From Bradyrhizobium sp. Ec3.3 (GTDB lineage: Bacteria; Pseudomonadota; Alphaproteobacteria; Rhizobiales; Xanthobacteraceae): 64,000 nt of DNA. The notes below the pieces were generated by a model. The model searched no databases, was not told the origin of the DNA, and worked only from the letters and a program-made list of their open reading frames with translations. Of the stretch, positions 51,638 through 62,024 are shown piece after piece. The number at the start of each line of letters is the position of its first letter. Position 1 is the first letter of the stretch. The stretch is from positions 1 to 64,000 of the forward strand of contig NZ_AXAS01000015.1 in NCBI RefSeq assembly GCF_000472925.1, written 5' to 3'. A program made the translations under genes and the position numbers.

Positions 51638-52612
51638 TCAGGGATGCAGGATCACCTTGCCCATCGCCTGGCGGCCGGCCAGCACCTTCAGCGCATCGGC
51701 GGTCTGCGCCAGGGGGAAGGTGCGGTCGACGTGGGAGGAGATCTTGCCTTCCGCCGTCCACTTCACGAGCTTCTCCAGATTGGCGCGGTTCTTCGCCGGG
51801 TTGAGCCGCGTCCAGGCGCCCCAGAACACGCCGCGGATATCGCAGCCCTTCAGCAGCGCGAGGTTGAGCGGCATCTTTGGAATGTCGCCGGCGGCAAAGC
51901 CGATCACCAGGAAGCGGCCTTCCCAGGCGATCGAGCGCAGTGCCTGCTCGGCATAGGCGCCGCCCACGGGATCGAAGATGATGTCGACGCCCTTGCCGTC
52001 GGTGAGCTTGCGCAGGCCCTCCTTCAGATCTTCCTTGCCGTAGTTGAGCGTCAGCTCCGCGCCGTGCGCTTTCGCAAAAGCAAGCTTCTCATCCGACGAG
52101 GCGCAGGCGATCACCTTCAGGCCCATCAGCTTGCCGAGCTCGCAGGCCGCCAGGCCGGTGCCGCCGGCTGCGCCGAGCACCGCAAGCGTCTCGCCCGGCT
52201 TCGGGCTCGCGCGATCCTCGAGCGCGTGCAGCGCGGTGCCGTAGATAATGATGATTCCGGCCGCACGGTCGTAATCGAGATTGTCCGGAATCTTCACGAT
52301 CGAAGCCGCCGGCAGCGCGATCTTCTCGCGCGCGCCGTTATGGCCGCAGGAGGCCACCACGCGGTCGCCCACTTTCAGATCGGTCACGCCGGGGCCGATG
52401 CTCTCGATCACACCGGCGACTTCGGCGGCCGGTGAGAACGGGAACGGCGGCTTGACCTGGTACTTGCCCTGAATCATCAGGATGTCGAAGAAATTCAGCG
52501 CCGCCGCCTTGATCGCGATTACGGCTTCGCCGGGCCCTGCCACCGGATCCGGTACATCGGCCAACACGAGATCGTCGGGCTGGCAATATTGCGAGCAGAG
52601 GATGGCTTTCAT
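51638..52612 (-). CDS. NADPH:quinone oxidoreductase (zinc-type alcohol dehydrogenase family)
   Basis: 324-residue medium-chain dehydrogenase/reductase of the quinone oxidoreductase subgroup. Shows AALNFFDILMIQGKYQVKPP, the NAD(P) loop VLGAAGGTGLAACELGK and IIFDPVGGAYAEQALRSI. Zinc ligands are absent, as usual in the QOR group. It reduces quinones or enones with NADPH; the natural substrate is unknown. ATG at 52612 is preferred over an upstream in-frame start at 52633. Confidence 0.9.
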   Translation of the reverse strand: MKAILCSQYCQPDDLVLADVPDPVAGPGEAVIAIKAAALNFFDILMIQGKYQVKPPFPFSPAAEVAGVIESIGPGVTDLKVGDRVVASCGHNGAREKIALPAASIVKIPDNLDYDRAAGIIIIYGTALHALEDRASPKPGETLAVLGAAGGTGLAACELGKLMGLKVIACASSDEKLAFAKAHGAELTLNYGKEDLKEGLRKLTDGKGVDIIFDPVGGAYAEQALRSIAWEGRFLVIGFAAGDIPKMPLNLALLKGCDIRGVFWGAWTRLNPAKNRANLEKLVKWTAEGKISSHVDRTFPLAQTADALKVLAGRQAMGKVILHP

Positions 52613-52724
52613 GGCGACACCTAGGCGTTTCAAAGCGGAATTATAGTTTGCCTGCTTTTGCCGGATTTAACGCCAGCCCACAATCCGGTTTCTTTGTTCA
52701 AAGCGATGCGTAGGCCTATTCTCC

Positions 52725-52800
52725 GTCATTGCGAGCGCAGCGAAGCAATCCAGAATCATTCCGCGGCGACAGTCTGGATTGCTTCGCTGCGCTCGCAATG
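52725..52800. repeat. Interspersed inverted repeat, family B, copy 3
   Basis: gtcattgcgagcgcagcgaa ... ttcgctgcgctcgcaat, a third copy, upstream of the SDR gene. Confidence 0.85.
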
Positions 52801-52830
52801 GCGATGTTTGCGAACGGGAGGATTCAAACG

Positions 52831-53670
52831 ATGTTTGAAACAGGCCTGCTCAGGGACAAGCGCATCCTGGTTACCGGCGGCGGCTCCGGACTTGGTGCTG
52901 CGATGGCGCGTCGCTTCCGCGCGCTCGGCGCCGAGCTCGTGATCTGCGGCCGCAAGCGCGATCGCCTCGAGGCTGCCGCCAGCGAGATGCGAAACGAGAC
53001 CGGCGGCAAGGTCACAACCATCGTCTGTGATGTCCGCGACGGCGCGGCGGTCGATGGCATGATGGATCAGATCTGGCGCGAGGCGCCGCTCGATATCCTC
53101 GTCAACAATGCGGCCGCGACCTTCATCGCGCAGAGCGAGCATCTCTCATTCCGTGCCGCGGACGCGATCCTGGCGCCGACGCTGCACGGCGCGATGTATT
53201 GCACGCTTGCGGCGGGCCGCCGCTGGATCGAAGGCGCGCACAAGGGCGTCGTGCTCTCGATCCTTTCGACCTCGACCATTACCGGCCGTGCCTTCACCGT
53301 GCCCTCAGCGATGGCGAAGTCGGCCGTGCTGGCGATGAGCAGGAGCCTCGCGGTTGAATGGGGGCCGAAGGGCATCCGCACCGTGGCGATTGCGCCGGGT
53401 CCGTTCCCGACCGCCGGCGCCTCCGGCCAGCTGCGCCCGGAGGGCCGCGATGAGGGCTGGGCGTCGCGCAATCCGCTGGGCCGCACCGGAGAGCATGCCG
53501 AGCTCGCGGATCTCGCCAGCTTTCTGGTCTCGGACCGCGCCGGCTATATCAATGGCGAGATGGTGGTGATCGACGGCGGCGCCCATTTGCGCAGTTCCGG
53601 CGCCGAGGACCTGCTCGGCTGGACCGAGGCGCAATGGGCCGCGCAGCGCGCCGCCAGATCCAAGGGCTAA
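52831..53670 (+). CDS. SDR similar to 2,4-dienoyl-CoA reductase
   Basis: 279-residue SDR. Cofactor motif VTGGGSGLGAAMAR and NNAAATFI are normal, but the usual YxxxK is replaced by VPSAMAKSAV. This same change, with FxVPSAxAKxxV and then LAVEWGPKGIR, occurs in mitochondrial 2,4-dienoyl-CoA reductase (DECR1), so the protein probably reduces 2,4-dienoyl-CoA during unsaturated fatty-acid degradation. ATG at 52831 with GGGAGG nine bases upstream; the frame is open upstream through a repeat. Confidence 0.83.
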   Translation: MFETGLLRDKRILVTGGGSGLGAAMARRFRALGAELVICGRKRDRLEAAASEMRNETGGKVTTIVCDVRDGAAVDGMMDQIWREAPLDILVNNAAATFIAQSEHLSFRAADAILAPTLHGAMYCTLAAGRRWIEGAHKGVVLSILSTSTITGRAFTVPSAMAKSAVLAMSRSLAVEWGPKGIRTVAIAPGPFPTAGASGQLRPEGRDEGWASRNPLGRTGEHAELADLASFLVSDRAGYINGEMVVIDGGAHLRSSGAEDLLGWTEAQWAAQRAARSKG

Positions 53671-53798
53671 GACCGAAAGACTAGGACTTTCTTCCCTGTA
53701 ACCTCGTTCCGAATCAGGCTCTTACCGGCTATTTTGGGTGCGGGACAAAGTCCGGCCGGGCCATCTTCCAGTCACAATATTGAGGGAACCACTCCAGG

Positions 53799-54443
53799 AT
53801 GTGGCGGGTGCTTTTTTTATCCTTGATGACTGGCGTGGTGGCGTGCGGGATCGCCGATCTTGCGCGCGCGCAAACCGCACAACCGGCGCCGAAGGCAGTG
53901 GCTAAGCCGGCCGCGGATGCCAAGACCGCAGCAAAGACGGCGGCAAAGCCCGAGAGTAAACCGGTGGCGCCGCCTCCGGCCATTGCAGGCGGTGCGGAGC
54001 CGTCCCTGATCGGCCAGTTCGGCACCTGGGGCGCCTATTCGGCGACGCCCAACGGCAAGAAAGTCTGTTTTGCGCTGGCAAAACCCTCGTCCTCGAAGAC
54101 CAATCCGCCGAACCGCCCGCGCGATCCGGCGTATGCCTTCGTCTCCACCCGGCCGTCGGAGAGGGTCAACAACGAAGTCTCGGTCATGATCGGCTACGCG
54201 CTGAAACCGGGCTCGGAATCGACCCTCGAGGTCGGGGGCGCGTCCTACGCGATGTACACGCAAGGCGACGGCCTCTGGATCAAGAACGCGGCCGAGGAGG
54301 AGCGGATGGTCGAGGCCATGCGCAAATCCGCCGATCTCGTGGTCAAGGGCGTCTCGGCCAAGGGGACCGAGACCACCGACACCTTCTCGCTCAAGGGCCT
54401 GGCGCAGGCCCTCGATCGAATCGCGCAGGACTGTAAGCGGTAG
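53799..54443 (+). CDS. Invasion-associated locus B (IalB)-like secreted protein
   Basis: 214 residues with signal peptide MWRVLFLSLMTGVVACGIADLARA, a 45-residue Ala/Lys/Pro linker, and an IalB-like C-terminal domain starting SLIGQFGTWGAYSATPNGKKVCFALAKP. Two cysteines (in KKVCFAL and near the end, QDCKR) could pair. Named after the Bartonella invasion locus, but in rhizobia it is a common periplasmic or surface protein of unknown function. Stand-alone, plus strand, ahead of rlmN. Confidence 0.82.
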   Translation: MWRVLFLSLMTGVVACGIADLARAQTAQPAPKAVAKPAADAKTAAKTAAKPESKPVAPPPAIAGGAEPSLIGQFGTWGAYSATPNGKKVCFALAKPSSSKTNPPNRPRDPAYAFVSTRPSERVNNEVSVMIGYALKPGSESTLEVGGASYAMYTQGDGLWIKNAAEEERMVEAMRKSADLVVKGVSAKGTETTDTFSLKGLAQALDRIAQDCKR

Positions 54444-54509
54444 GGTGCGTTTCGCGCTAATTTGGCGTTGTTTGGGGGCTTTCAAACGCCTATTTGAAAG
54501 CTGCTTCCC

Positions 54510-54622
54510 CTCACGGTGAGGAGGCGCGCAAGCGCCGTCTCGAACCGCGAGGCCGAGATGCTTGTTCCGGGCCTTCATCCTTCGAGACGCGCGCGATGCG
54601 CGCTCCTCAGGATGAGGGGCGA
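54510..54622. repeat. Interspersed inverted repeat, family F
   Basis: cctcacggtgagg ... ctcctcaggatgagg with inner cgtctcgaaccgcgagg / ccttcgagacg pairing. Recognised from other Bradyrhizobium spacers. Lies just upstream of rlmN. Confidence 0.65.
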
Positions 54623-54641
54623 GAGTTTTTCTCAAGACAGA

Positions 54642-55856
54642 ATGACGATGACCGTTCAATCGACCGACACCGTTGCCGCCGGGCTTCCCTTGGAAAAGGT
54701 CCCGCTCGAAACCTATGTGCCGCCGGCGAGGCCCTCGCTCATCGGCCTGTCGCGGAGCGAGCTTGCCGAACGCCTCGGCGAGATCGGCGTAGCGCCCGCG
54801 CAGCGCAAGATGCGTGTGCAGCAATTGTGGCACTGGATCTATTTCCGCGGCGCCAGGAGCTTTGACGAGATGACCTCGATCTCGAAGGACATCCGCGCCG
54901 AGCTCGCAAAGCACTTCACCGTCGACCGGCCCGAAGTCGTGGCCGAGCAGATCTCCAATGACGGCACCCGCAAATGGCTGTTGCGCCTGCCGAGCGGTGA
55001 CAATGTCGAGAGGGCGCATGAAGTCGAGTGCGTCTACATTCCCGAGACCGATCGCGGCACGCTGTGCGTCTCCTCGCAGGTCGGCTGTACCTTGAACTGC
55101 TCCTTCTGCCACACCGGCACGCAGCGGCTGGTACGCAACCTCACCGCCGGCGAGATCGTCGGGCAGGTGATGGTGGCGCGCGATCGCCTGAATGATTGGG
55201 CCGATCGCGAGAACGGCACGCGCCTCGTCACCAACATCGTGATGATGGGCATGGGCGAGCCGCTCTACAATTTCGACGCGGTGCGCGATGCCCTGCTCAT
55301 CGTCGGAGACAATGAAGGCATCGGCATCTCCCGCCGCCGCATCACGCTGTCGACCTCGGGCGTGGTGCCGAACATCGTGCGCGCCGGCGACGAGATCGGC
55401 GTCATGCTCGCGATCTCGCTGCACGCGGTGCGCGACGAGCTGCGCAACGAGCTCGTGCCGCTCAATCGCAAATATCCGATCGCGGAATTGCTGCAGGCCT
55501 GCCGCGATTATCCGGGCGCCTCGAACGCGCGCCGCATCACCTTCGAATATGTGATGCTCAAGGGCGTCAACGATTCCCTCGACGACGCCAGGCTCCTCGT
55601 GAAGCTGCTCAAGGGCATCCCGGCCAAGATCAACCTGATCCCGTTCAATCCCTGGCCCGGCACGGCCTATGAATGCTCGGACTGGGACCAGATCGAAAAA
55701 TTCTCCGAATACATCTTCAACGCCGGCTATTCCTCGCCGGTGCGTACGCCACGCGGCCGCGACATCCTCGCCGCCTGCGGCCAGCTCAAATCGGAGACGG
55801 AAAAGCTCTCGGTTCGCGAGCGCCAGGCGCTGCGCGCGATGGCGATGACCGATTGA
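54642..55856 (+). CDS. rlmN: 23S rRNA (adenine2503-C2)/tRNA A37 methyltransferase RlmN
   Basis: Radical-SAM methyltransferase of 404 residues. The [4Fe-4S] motif CTLNCSFC (C-x3-C-x2-C) is intact; the methylated and resolving cysteines are expected in the C-terminal part, where ACGQL and YECSDWDQ contain cysteines. [13 protein letters not shown] and [15 protein letters not shown] are typical. The ATG at 54642 (or 54648) is chosen because the upstream extension runs through an intergenic repeat. Confidence 0.95.
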   Translation: MTMTVQSTDTVAAGLPLEKVPLETYVPPARPSLIGLSRSELAERLGEIGVAPAQRKMRVQQLWHWIYFRGARSFDEMTSISKDIRAELAKHFTVDRPEVVAEQISNDGTRKWLLRLPSGDNVERAHEVECVYIPETDRGTLCVSSQVGCTLNCSFCHTGTQRLVRNLTAGEIVGQVMVARDRLNDWADRENGTRLVTNIVMMGMGEPLYNFDAVRDALLIVGDNEGIGISRRRITLSTSGVVPNIVRAGDEIGVMLAISLHAVRDELRNELVPLNRKYPIAELLQACRDYPGASNARRITFEYVMLKGVNDSLDDARLLVKLLKGIPAKINLIPFNPWPGTAYECSDWDQIEKFSEYIFNAGYSSPVRTPRGRDILAACGQLKSETEKLSVRERQALRAMAMTD

Positions 55857-55908
55857 CATGAAGCGGCCATCAACATCCGTCATGGCCGGGCATCGTTATT
55901 TCTAGGCA

Positions 55909-55986
55909 GTCATTCCGGGGCGGCTGGACGACCCGAACCCGGAATCTCGAGGTTCCGGGTTCGCGCTACGCGCGCCCCGGAATGAC
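55909..55986. repeat. Interspersed palindromic repeat, family A, copy 4
   Basis: gtcattccggggc ... gccccggaatgac with inner aatctcgaggttcc, between rlmN and the membrane protein gene. Confidence 0.85.
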
Positions 55987-56025
55987 GGTGGGGGACGTTG
56001 TGTTACATTCGGTCAACGATGATGG

Positions 56026-56529
56026 ATGCGTCCGATGGCACTGATCGGGCGCCTCGTCGTGATCTTTCTCGGCTTTCTGGCCTCATGCCTGGTCGGCGGC
56101 ATGATCGTCGTGGCTGCGCTGCTGTTCCCGGAATTCTCCGATCTCGGCGCAGGTCCGGTTGATGAAGGCACGATCGACGTCCTGCTCGGCTTTGGCTTCA
56201 TCTTCATCTCCGGCTTCGCGCTGTTGCCGGCGATGGTCATCGTCGCGATCACCGAGGCCTTCTATATCCGCAGTGCGCTCGCCTATGCGGTCGGTGGCGG
56301 GCTGGTCGGGCTTGCCTGCTATCTCGGCCTTATTCCGTTCCATCCCGAGACGCTCGAGTTCGAGGGCATCGTGCGCCGCCATCTCGAGATCATGACCGGC
56401 GCGGGTATCGTTGCCGGGGTCGTGTACTGGATGATCGCCGGTCGCAATGCGGGCGCCTGGCGCCATCCGCCGCCCCCGCGCAAGCCGCCCCCGCCGCTGC
56501 CGTCGAATTCGCGGCCGGATGCGCTGTAG
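56026..56529 (+). CDS. Four-helix membrane protein of unknown function
   Basis: 167 residues with about four transmembrane helices (GRLVVIFLGFLASCLVGGMI, FGFIFISGFALLPAMVIVA, AYAVGGGLVGLACYLGLI, AGIVAGVVYWMIAG) and a proline-rich C-terminal tail. I recognise no family; close relatives are annotated hypothetical in Bradyrhizobium as far as I recall. Flanked on both sides by family A repeats. Confidence 0.75.
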   Translation: MRPMALIGRLVVIFLGFLASCLVGGMIVVAALLFPEFSDLGAGPVDEGTIDVLLGFGFIFISGFALLPAMVIVAITEAFYIRSALAYAVGGGLVGLACYLGLIPFHPETLEFEGIVRRHLEIMTGAGIVAGVVYWMIAGRNAGAWRHPPPPRKPPPPLPSNSRPDAL

Positions 56530-56537
56530 GTAATGTA

Positions 56538-56617
56538 GTCATTCCGGGGCGGTACGCAGGACCGAACCCGGAATCTCGAGATTCCGGGTTCGATGCTTCG
56601 CATCGCCCCGGAATGAC
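56538..56617. repeat. Interspersed palindromic repeat, family A, copy 5
   Basis: gtcattccgggg ... ccccggaatgac with inner aatctcgagatt. Just upstream of the PAP2 phosphatase gene. Confidence 0.85.
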
Positions 56618-56663
56618 AGCCGAAGGGTTTCCATCCCCATCCCGCTCGGCTAAACCGCGCGCC

Positions 56664-57440
56664 ATGAACCGGACTGGACTCTTCATCGCGCTGGCGCTGT
56701 GGCTCGTGATCGGCGTCGTCTTCGGCGTCTTTCCCGAGCTCGATCTCAAGCTCGCCTCGCTGTTCTTCGATCCTGAGACGAAGACCTTTCCGCTCAAGCT
56801 GAATGGCTGGGCCGGCTTTGCGCGGGATGCGGCGATGTGGATCGCCTGGGCGTTCGCAGTTCCATCGATCGTGGCGCTGGTGGTCAAGCTGGTCAGGCCC
56901 GACCGGCCGCTGATGGTCTCGGGACGAACGATCGTCTTCCTGCTGGTGACGCTGACGCTGTCGGCCGGCATTCTCACCAATCTCGCCTTCAAATCCTATT
57001 GGGGCCGGCCGCGCCCGGTGGTCGTGACCGAGTTCGCCGGTGACCTGTCATTCGTGCCGTGGTGGGATCCGCGCGGCGGCTGCGGACGCAACTGCTCGTT
57101 CTTCTCCGGCGAGGGCGCGACCGCGTTCTGGACGCTGGCGCCGGCTGCGCTGGCGCCGCCCACGTGGCGGCCGCTCGCCTATGCCGGGGCCGTGGTGTTC
57201 GGCACAGTCACCAGCGGCCTGCGCATGGCCTTTGGCGGGCACTTTTTCACCGACGTCTCGATCGCCGGCCTCGTCACCTTCCTGGTGATCTGGCTCGCCT
57301 ACGCCCTGATTTACCGCTGGCCGCGGACACGGTTTTCCGACGAGGCGGTCGATGCCGCCCTGACCCGGCTGGCTTGGCCGGCCTATCGGCTCCGCCAGCG
57401 CCTGTTCGGCCGCAAAACCGGCCCGGCAGCGTCGATGTAA
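56664..57440 (+). CDS. PAP2 family phosphatase (LpxE-like)
   Basis: 258-residue integral membrane phosphatase with about six helices. PAP2 motifs: KSYWGRPRP (motif 1), FFSGEGATAF (motif 2, SGE instead of SGH) and RMAFGGHFFTDV (motif 3 with the catalytic His and Asp). This variant of motif 2 is common in alphaproteobacterial LpxE/PgpP relatives, which dephosphorylate lipid A or phosphatidylglycerol phosphate at the outer face of the inner membrane; substrate unproven. ATG at 56664 rather than the upstream frame start, which lies inside a repeat. Confidence 0.85.
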   Translation: MNRTGLFIALALWLVIGVVFGVFPELDLKLASLFFDPETKTFPLKLNGWAGFARDAAMWIAWAFAVPSIVALVVKLVRPDRPLMVSGRTIVFLLVTLTLSAGILTNLAFKSYWGRPRPVVVTEFAGDLSFVPWWDPRGGCGRNCSFFSGEGATAFWTLAPAALAPPTWRPLAYAGAVVFGTVTSGLRMAFGGHFFTDVSIAGLVTFLVIWLAYALIYRWPRTRFSDEAVDAALTRLAWPAYRLRQRLFGRKTGPAASM

Positions 57441-57517
57441 GCCATTAAAGGCGTGCCCATGCACGCGAAATTTGATAATCGCGCAAGTCACACCGAAAGA
57501 CGACATCAGCCCCTTAA

Positions 57518-58873
<1,356 letters not shown>

Positions 58874-59030
58874 GCGCGTCTGCTCGTGTCCCGGACGCGA
58901 TGTAGCGCCATAAGCGCGTTCACGCGCGTCTTCGACGCGCTATGGCGGTGCGTCGCAGAGCCGGGACCCAGAATCTCGATCCAATTGCACCGATAGTAGA
59001 TGAGCCGGGGCACGAGAGTGCAAGAAACAA

Positions 59031-59059
59031 AAATGGCCGGGATCGCTCCCGGCCATTTT
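59031..59059. terminator. Bidirectional terminator between argG and the OmpA-family gene
   Basis: Perfect 12-bp stem AAATGGCCGGGA/TCCCGGCCATTT with loop TCGC. A- and T-rich flanks on both sides suit termination of both convergent genes. Confidence 0.88.
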
Positions 59060-59075
59060 GCATTTGTGGCTGCGC

Positions 59076-61103
59076 TTACCGCGGCGGCGTGGTGCCTGGC
59101 GGGGGCGGCGGCAGCGAGGCCTGGCCGCCGTTGAGCAGCGGCGTGATGCGGCGGATGGTGACGCGCCGGTTGATCAGGCTCGGCCCCTGCGTCTGCTCCT
59201 TCAGATACTGCTCGCCGTAGCCCTGCGAGGTCAGGTTCTCCGCCGGCACATTGAACTGCTGGGTCAGCAATTCGGCCGCGGCCTGCGCACGGCGGTCCGA
59301 CAATGACAAATTGTCGACGTCGTTGCCGACCGCGTCGGTGTGGCCCTCGATCAGGAACACCTCGCGCGGGTTGCGCTGGATCGCCCGGTTGAGACCGTCG
59401 GCGATCACCTGCAGCCTCGCAGCCTGGTCCGGCGGGATGGTCCACGACCCCGTCTCGAAGTTGATCGTGTTGACGTCGATGCTCGGCATCTGCATGCGAA
59501 CATTCGGGCTGTAACGGATCTCGTCGAGCGAGTAGCGCCGATCGATCCGCTGCACCGGCGGTGCCTCCATGGTCTGGTAGATCACGTCCGGCGACGCCTC
59601 CTGGGCGTCGACGATGTAGCGATCGTAGGGAATGTTCACCACCGGCGGCGGCACGTCGACATAGAAGCCGCCGACCGACCGCGGATCACGGTAGCTGTTG
59701 TCGATGATGATGATCTCGCGCCCGCCGGGGTCCCTGCGGATACGCCGCAGCAACTGACCGTCCGGACCGACCACGGTGATCACCTCGCTGCCGTCGGGAC
59801 GGATCACGACGGTGCGGGTTTCGCCGCCGACCGTCTCGCTGCGGATGTCGCGGGCGCCATAGCGGAAGCGATAGAGATCGTTGCCGCGGACGTACGCTTG
59901 CCCGCCCGGGTCGCGGATGATGATGCGGTCCGGCTCGGTGTAGACGGTGCGGCCGCCTTCGACGACCTCCTGTCGCTGGTTGCGGTAGTCGGCGATGGTG
60001 GCGCCGATCACGGCACCGGCCACCACGCCCGCTCCGATAGCGAGCGGCGTCAGATCACGCTGCGGCGGGCGCGGCGGTGGCGGCAGCGGCGCTGCGACCG
60101 TCGGCGCGGCCCGGAAGGCCGGCGCAACCGTCGGCGGAGCGTATTGCGCCCTGTTGGGCGGTGGCGCTGCGGCTGGCGTGCCAGGGACGACAGTTGGCGC
60201 CGCGGCGCCGGCGGGAGGCGTGGGCCGGGCCGGGGCGCCCGCCTGCGGCGCAGGCGGAGTTCCGGCAGCGGGCGCACCCGCAGGCGGCGTGCCGGCTGGC
60301 GGTGTGGTTGCAGGGGGCGTTGCGCCCTGACGTCCGGTCGGCGGCGTCATGGCTCCGCCGGGAGCCGGCGTTGCTGTCGGGGCCGGGGTTGCGCCGGGGG
60401 CGGGCGTCGGTGCCGGACCCGTGCGACCTGCCGGTGGCGTGGTCGTCGCACCGCCAGGAGCGGGCGTAGCAGTTGGCGCGGGCGTCGGGGTCGGCGTGGC
60501 GCGCGTCGTTGGTGCCGCCGGTGCAGGCGTCGCTGTCGGCGCTGGCGTCGGCGCGACCCGTGCCGGAGGCGCGGCAGGGGGCGTCGGCGTCGGTGTCGGA
60601 GCAACGCGCGACGGCGCTGCCGGAGGCGGCGGTGTTGGCGTCGGTGTCGGGGCAACGCGCGCGGGCGGTGCAGCCGCAGGCGGCGGAGGTGGCGTCGGCG
60701 CATGCTGCTGCGGTGCCGCCGCCGGGGGTGGCGATGGTTGCTTTGGAGCCGCTGGCGCCGGAGGTGGTGGCGGCGGCGGAGGCGTCGGCCGTGTCGGCGC
60801 AGCCGCCGGAGGTGGTGGTGTCGGGGCATGCGGAGGCGCAGCCGTCGGCGGCGGCGCACTCGGACGCTGTGGAGCCGCGGGCGGAGGCGGCGGTGGGGCC
60901 GGTGCGGGGCGAGCGGCCGGCGGTTGTTGCGGCGGCGCCTTCGGCTGCTCCCGCGATGGCTGCTTCGGTTTTCCGTCAGGGCCGGTTTCGCCCTGCGCCT
61001 GCGCGATCACGATGGGTGCGCTTTGCGCGTGCGATGCGGAGCTTGCGAATGGCATCGCGGTCAGAGCCGTCGTGGCAAGCAGCACGAAGCGAAATTGAGT
61101 CAT
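59076..61103 (-). CDS. OmpA-family protein with long Pro/Ala/Thr-rich region
   Basis: 675 residues. A signal peptide (about 1-27, ending SASHAQ) is followed by a 300-residue low-complexity region of Pro/Ala/Thr runs (about 35-340), one hydrophobic segment (about 348-368, LAIGAGVVAGAVIGATIAD), a globular region with repeated short strands (IRPDGSEVITVVGPDGQLL), and a C-terminal OmpA/MotB peptidoglycan-binding domain (about 550-665) with IEGHTDAVGNDVDNLSLSDR and RRVTIRRI. It should link the outer membrane or periplasm to peptidoglycan; the proline-rich arm probably spans the periplasm. The coding DNA of the arm is highly repetitive. Confidence 0.9.
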   Translation of the reverse strand: MTQFRFVLLATTALTAMPFASSASHAQSAPIVIAQAQGETGPDGKPKQPSREQPKAPPQQPPAARPAPAPPPPPPAAPQRPSAPPPTAAPPHAPTPPPPAAAPTRPTPPPPPPPPAPAAPKQPSPPPAAAPQQHAPTPPPPPAAAPPARVAPTPTPTPPPPAAPSRVAPTPTPTPPAAPPARVAPTPAPTATPAPAAPTTRATPTPTPAPTATPAPGGATTTPPAGRTGPAPTPAPGATPAPTATPAPGGAMTPPTGRQGATPPATTPPAGTPPAGAPAAGTPPAPQAGAPARPTPPAGAAAPTVVPGTPAAAPPPNRAQYAPPTVAPAFRAAPTVAAPLPPPPRPPQRDLTPLAIGAGVVAGAVIGATIADYRNQRQEVVEGGRTVYTEPDRIIIRDPGGQAYVRGNDLYRFRYGARDIRSETVGGETRTVVIRPDGSEVITVVGPDGQLLRRIRRDPGGREIIIIDNSYRDPRSVGGFYVDVPPPVVNIPYDRYIVDAQEASPDVIYQTMEAPPVQRIDRRYSLDEIRYSPNVRMQMPSIDVNTINFETGSWTIPPDQAARLQVIADGLNRAIQRNPREVFLIEGHTDAVGNDVDNLSLSDRRAQAAAELLTQQFNVPAENLTSQGYGEQYLKEQTQGPSLINRRVTIRRITPLLNGGQASLPPPPPGTTPPR

Positions 61104-61251
61104 GTGATGAGATCCTGGGGAAGGTTCTTGTAGAGGAAGTTCTTGGAGTCAGTGTTGCGATCAACGGATACGCGTTAGGCCGGATTGTGGCGGGCGAAGC
61201 AGCCGCGTCTCGATTTATTTCTGCATGCAAATCACTTCAGAACATCGACGT

Positions 61252-61530
61252 TCATTGCGCATTCAGGCCCATCTTGCAATCGCCTCGAATGTGACGATGC
61301 GACAAATTCGCATCCGTCGCGGGATTGGGCGTGCGCGGCCCGTTCGGTCCGCGCGGCGGGATCTCCTCCGGGACACGGCCGGGCAATTCATCGGGTCGCG
61401 GTGACTCGCCGGGCTCGCGCACAGGCGGCACGATATCCGGCTGCGGATTGCCCGGTGGAATTCCTGGTGGCGGCTCACTCGGTGTGCCCGGTGTTGCCGG
61501 CGGAATCTCCGGGGGTTCGATCGGCGTCAT
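61252..61530 (-). CDS. Small proline-rich protein
   Basis: 92 residues, about one-third proline in the first 70 (IEPPEIPPATPGTPSEPPP, IPPRGPNGPRTP), without signal peptide or membrane segment. Similar short P/E-rich proteins occur in rhizobia without a known role. The composition is unlike the shadow frames of neighbours, and the spacer has no other use, but evidence is only compositional. Lies upstream of the OmpA-family gene on the same strand. Confidence 0.5.
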   Translation of the reverse strand: MTPIEPPEIPPATPGTPSEPPPGIPPGNPQPDIVPPVREPGESPRPDELPGRVPEEIPPRGPNGPRTPNPATDANLSHRHIRGDCKMGLNAQ

Positions 61531-61613
61531 CCATCATCGACATATCGTTGCTCGAAAGACGATAACGTTGCCGATGCGTCGATGTTCCCGCGCATCATGA
61601 CGATGGAACAGGC

Positions 61614-62000
61614 CTATTCGGGCGCGTGACAGACGGCTTCGATGTTGTGACCATCGGGGTCGAGCACGAAGGCGCCGTAATAAGTCGGATGATAATGCGC
61701 GCGAATGCCAGGCGGTCCATTGTCGCGCCCGCCGGCCGCGATGGCCGCCTTGTAGAACGCATCCACGGTGGCGCGGTCCTTGGCGAGAATCGCGACGTGC
61801 ACCGGCTTGTTCAACGCGCCTTCGCCGCCGATCCAGAAGTCCGGCTTGCCGTCGGCGCCAAAGCCCGCCGCGGGATCGTGGCCGGTCTGCTCCTGCGTGA
61901 CCTCCATGATCAGGCTGTAGCCGAGCGGCGCCAGCGCCTTGGTATAGAACGCCTTGGCGCGCTCATAGTCGGAAACAGGAAAACCCATGTGATCGATCAT
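61614..62000 (-). CDS. VOC family protein (glyoxalase/bleomycin resistance-like)
   Basis: 128-residue vicinal-oxygen-chelate protein, one beta-alpha-beta-beta-beta pair: MIDHMGFPVSDYERAKAFYT at the start and FVLDPDGHNIEAVCH at the end, the usual metal-ligand positions. Substrate unknown; many of these are annotated as glyoxalase without activity. Cytoplasmic. Its start is 24 bp after the FkbM gene stop on the same strand. Confidence 0.9.
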   Translation of the reverse strand: MIDHMGFPVSDYERAKAFYTKALAPLGYSLIMEVTQEQTGHDPAAGFGADGKPDFWIGGEGALNKPVHVAILAKDRATVDAFYKAAIAAGGRDNGPPGIRAHYHPTYYGAFVLDPDGHNIEAVCHAPE

Positions 62001-62024
62001 CGGAATCTCCGTCGTTGATCGTCG

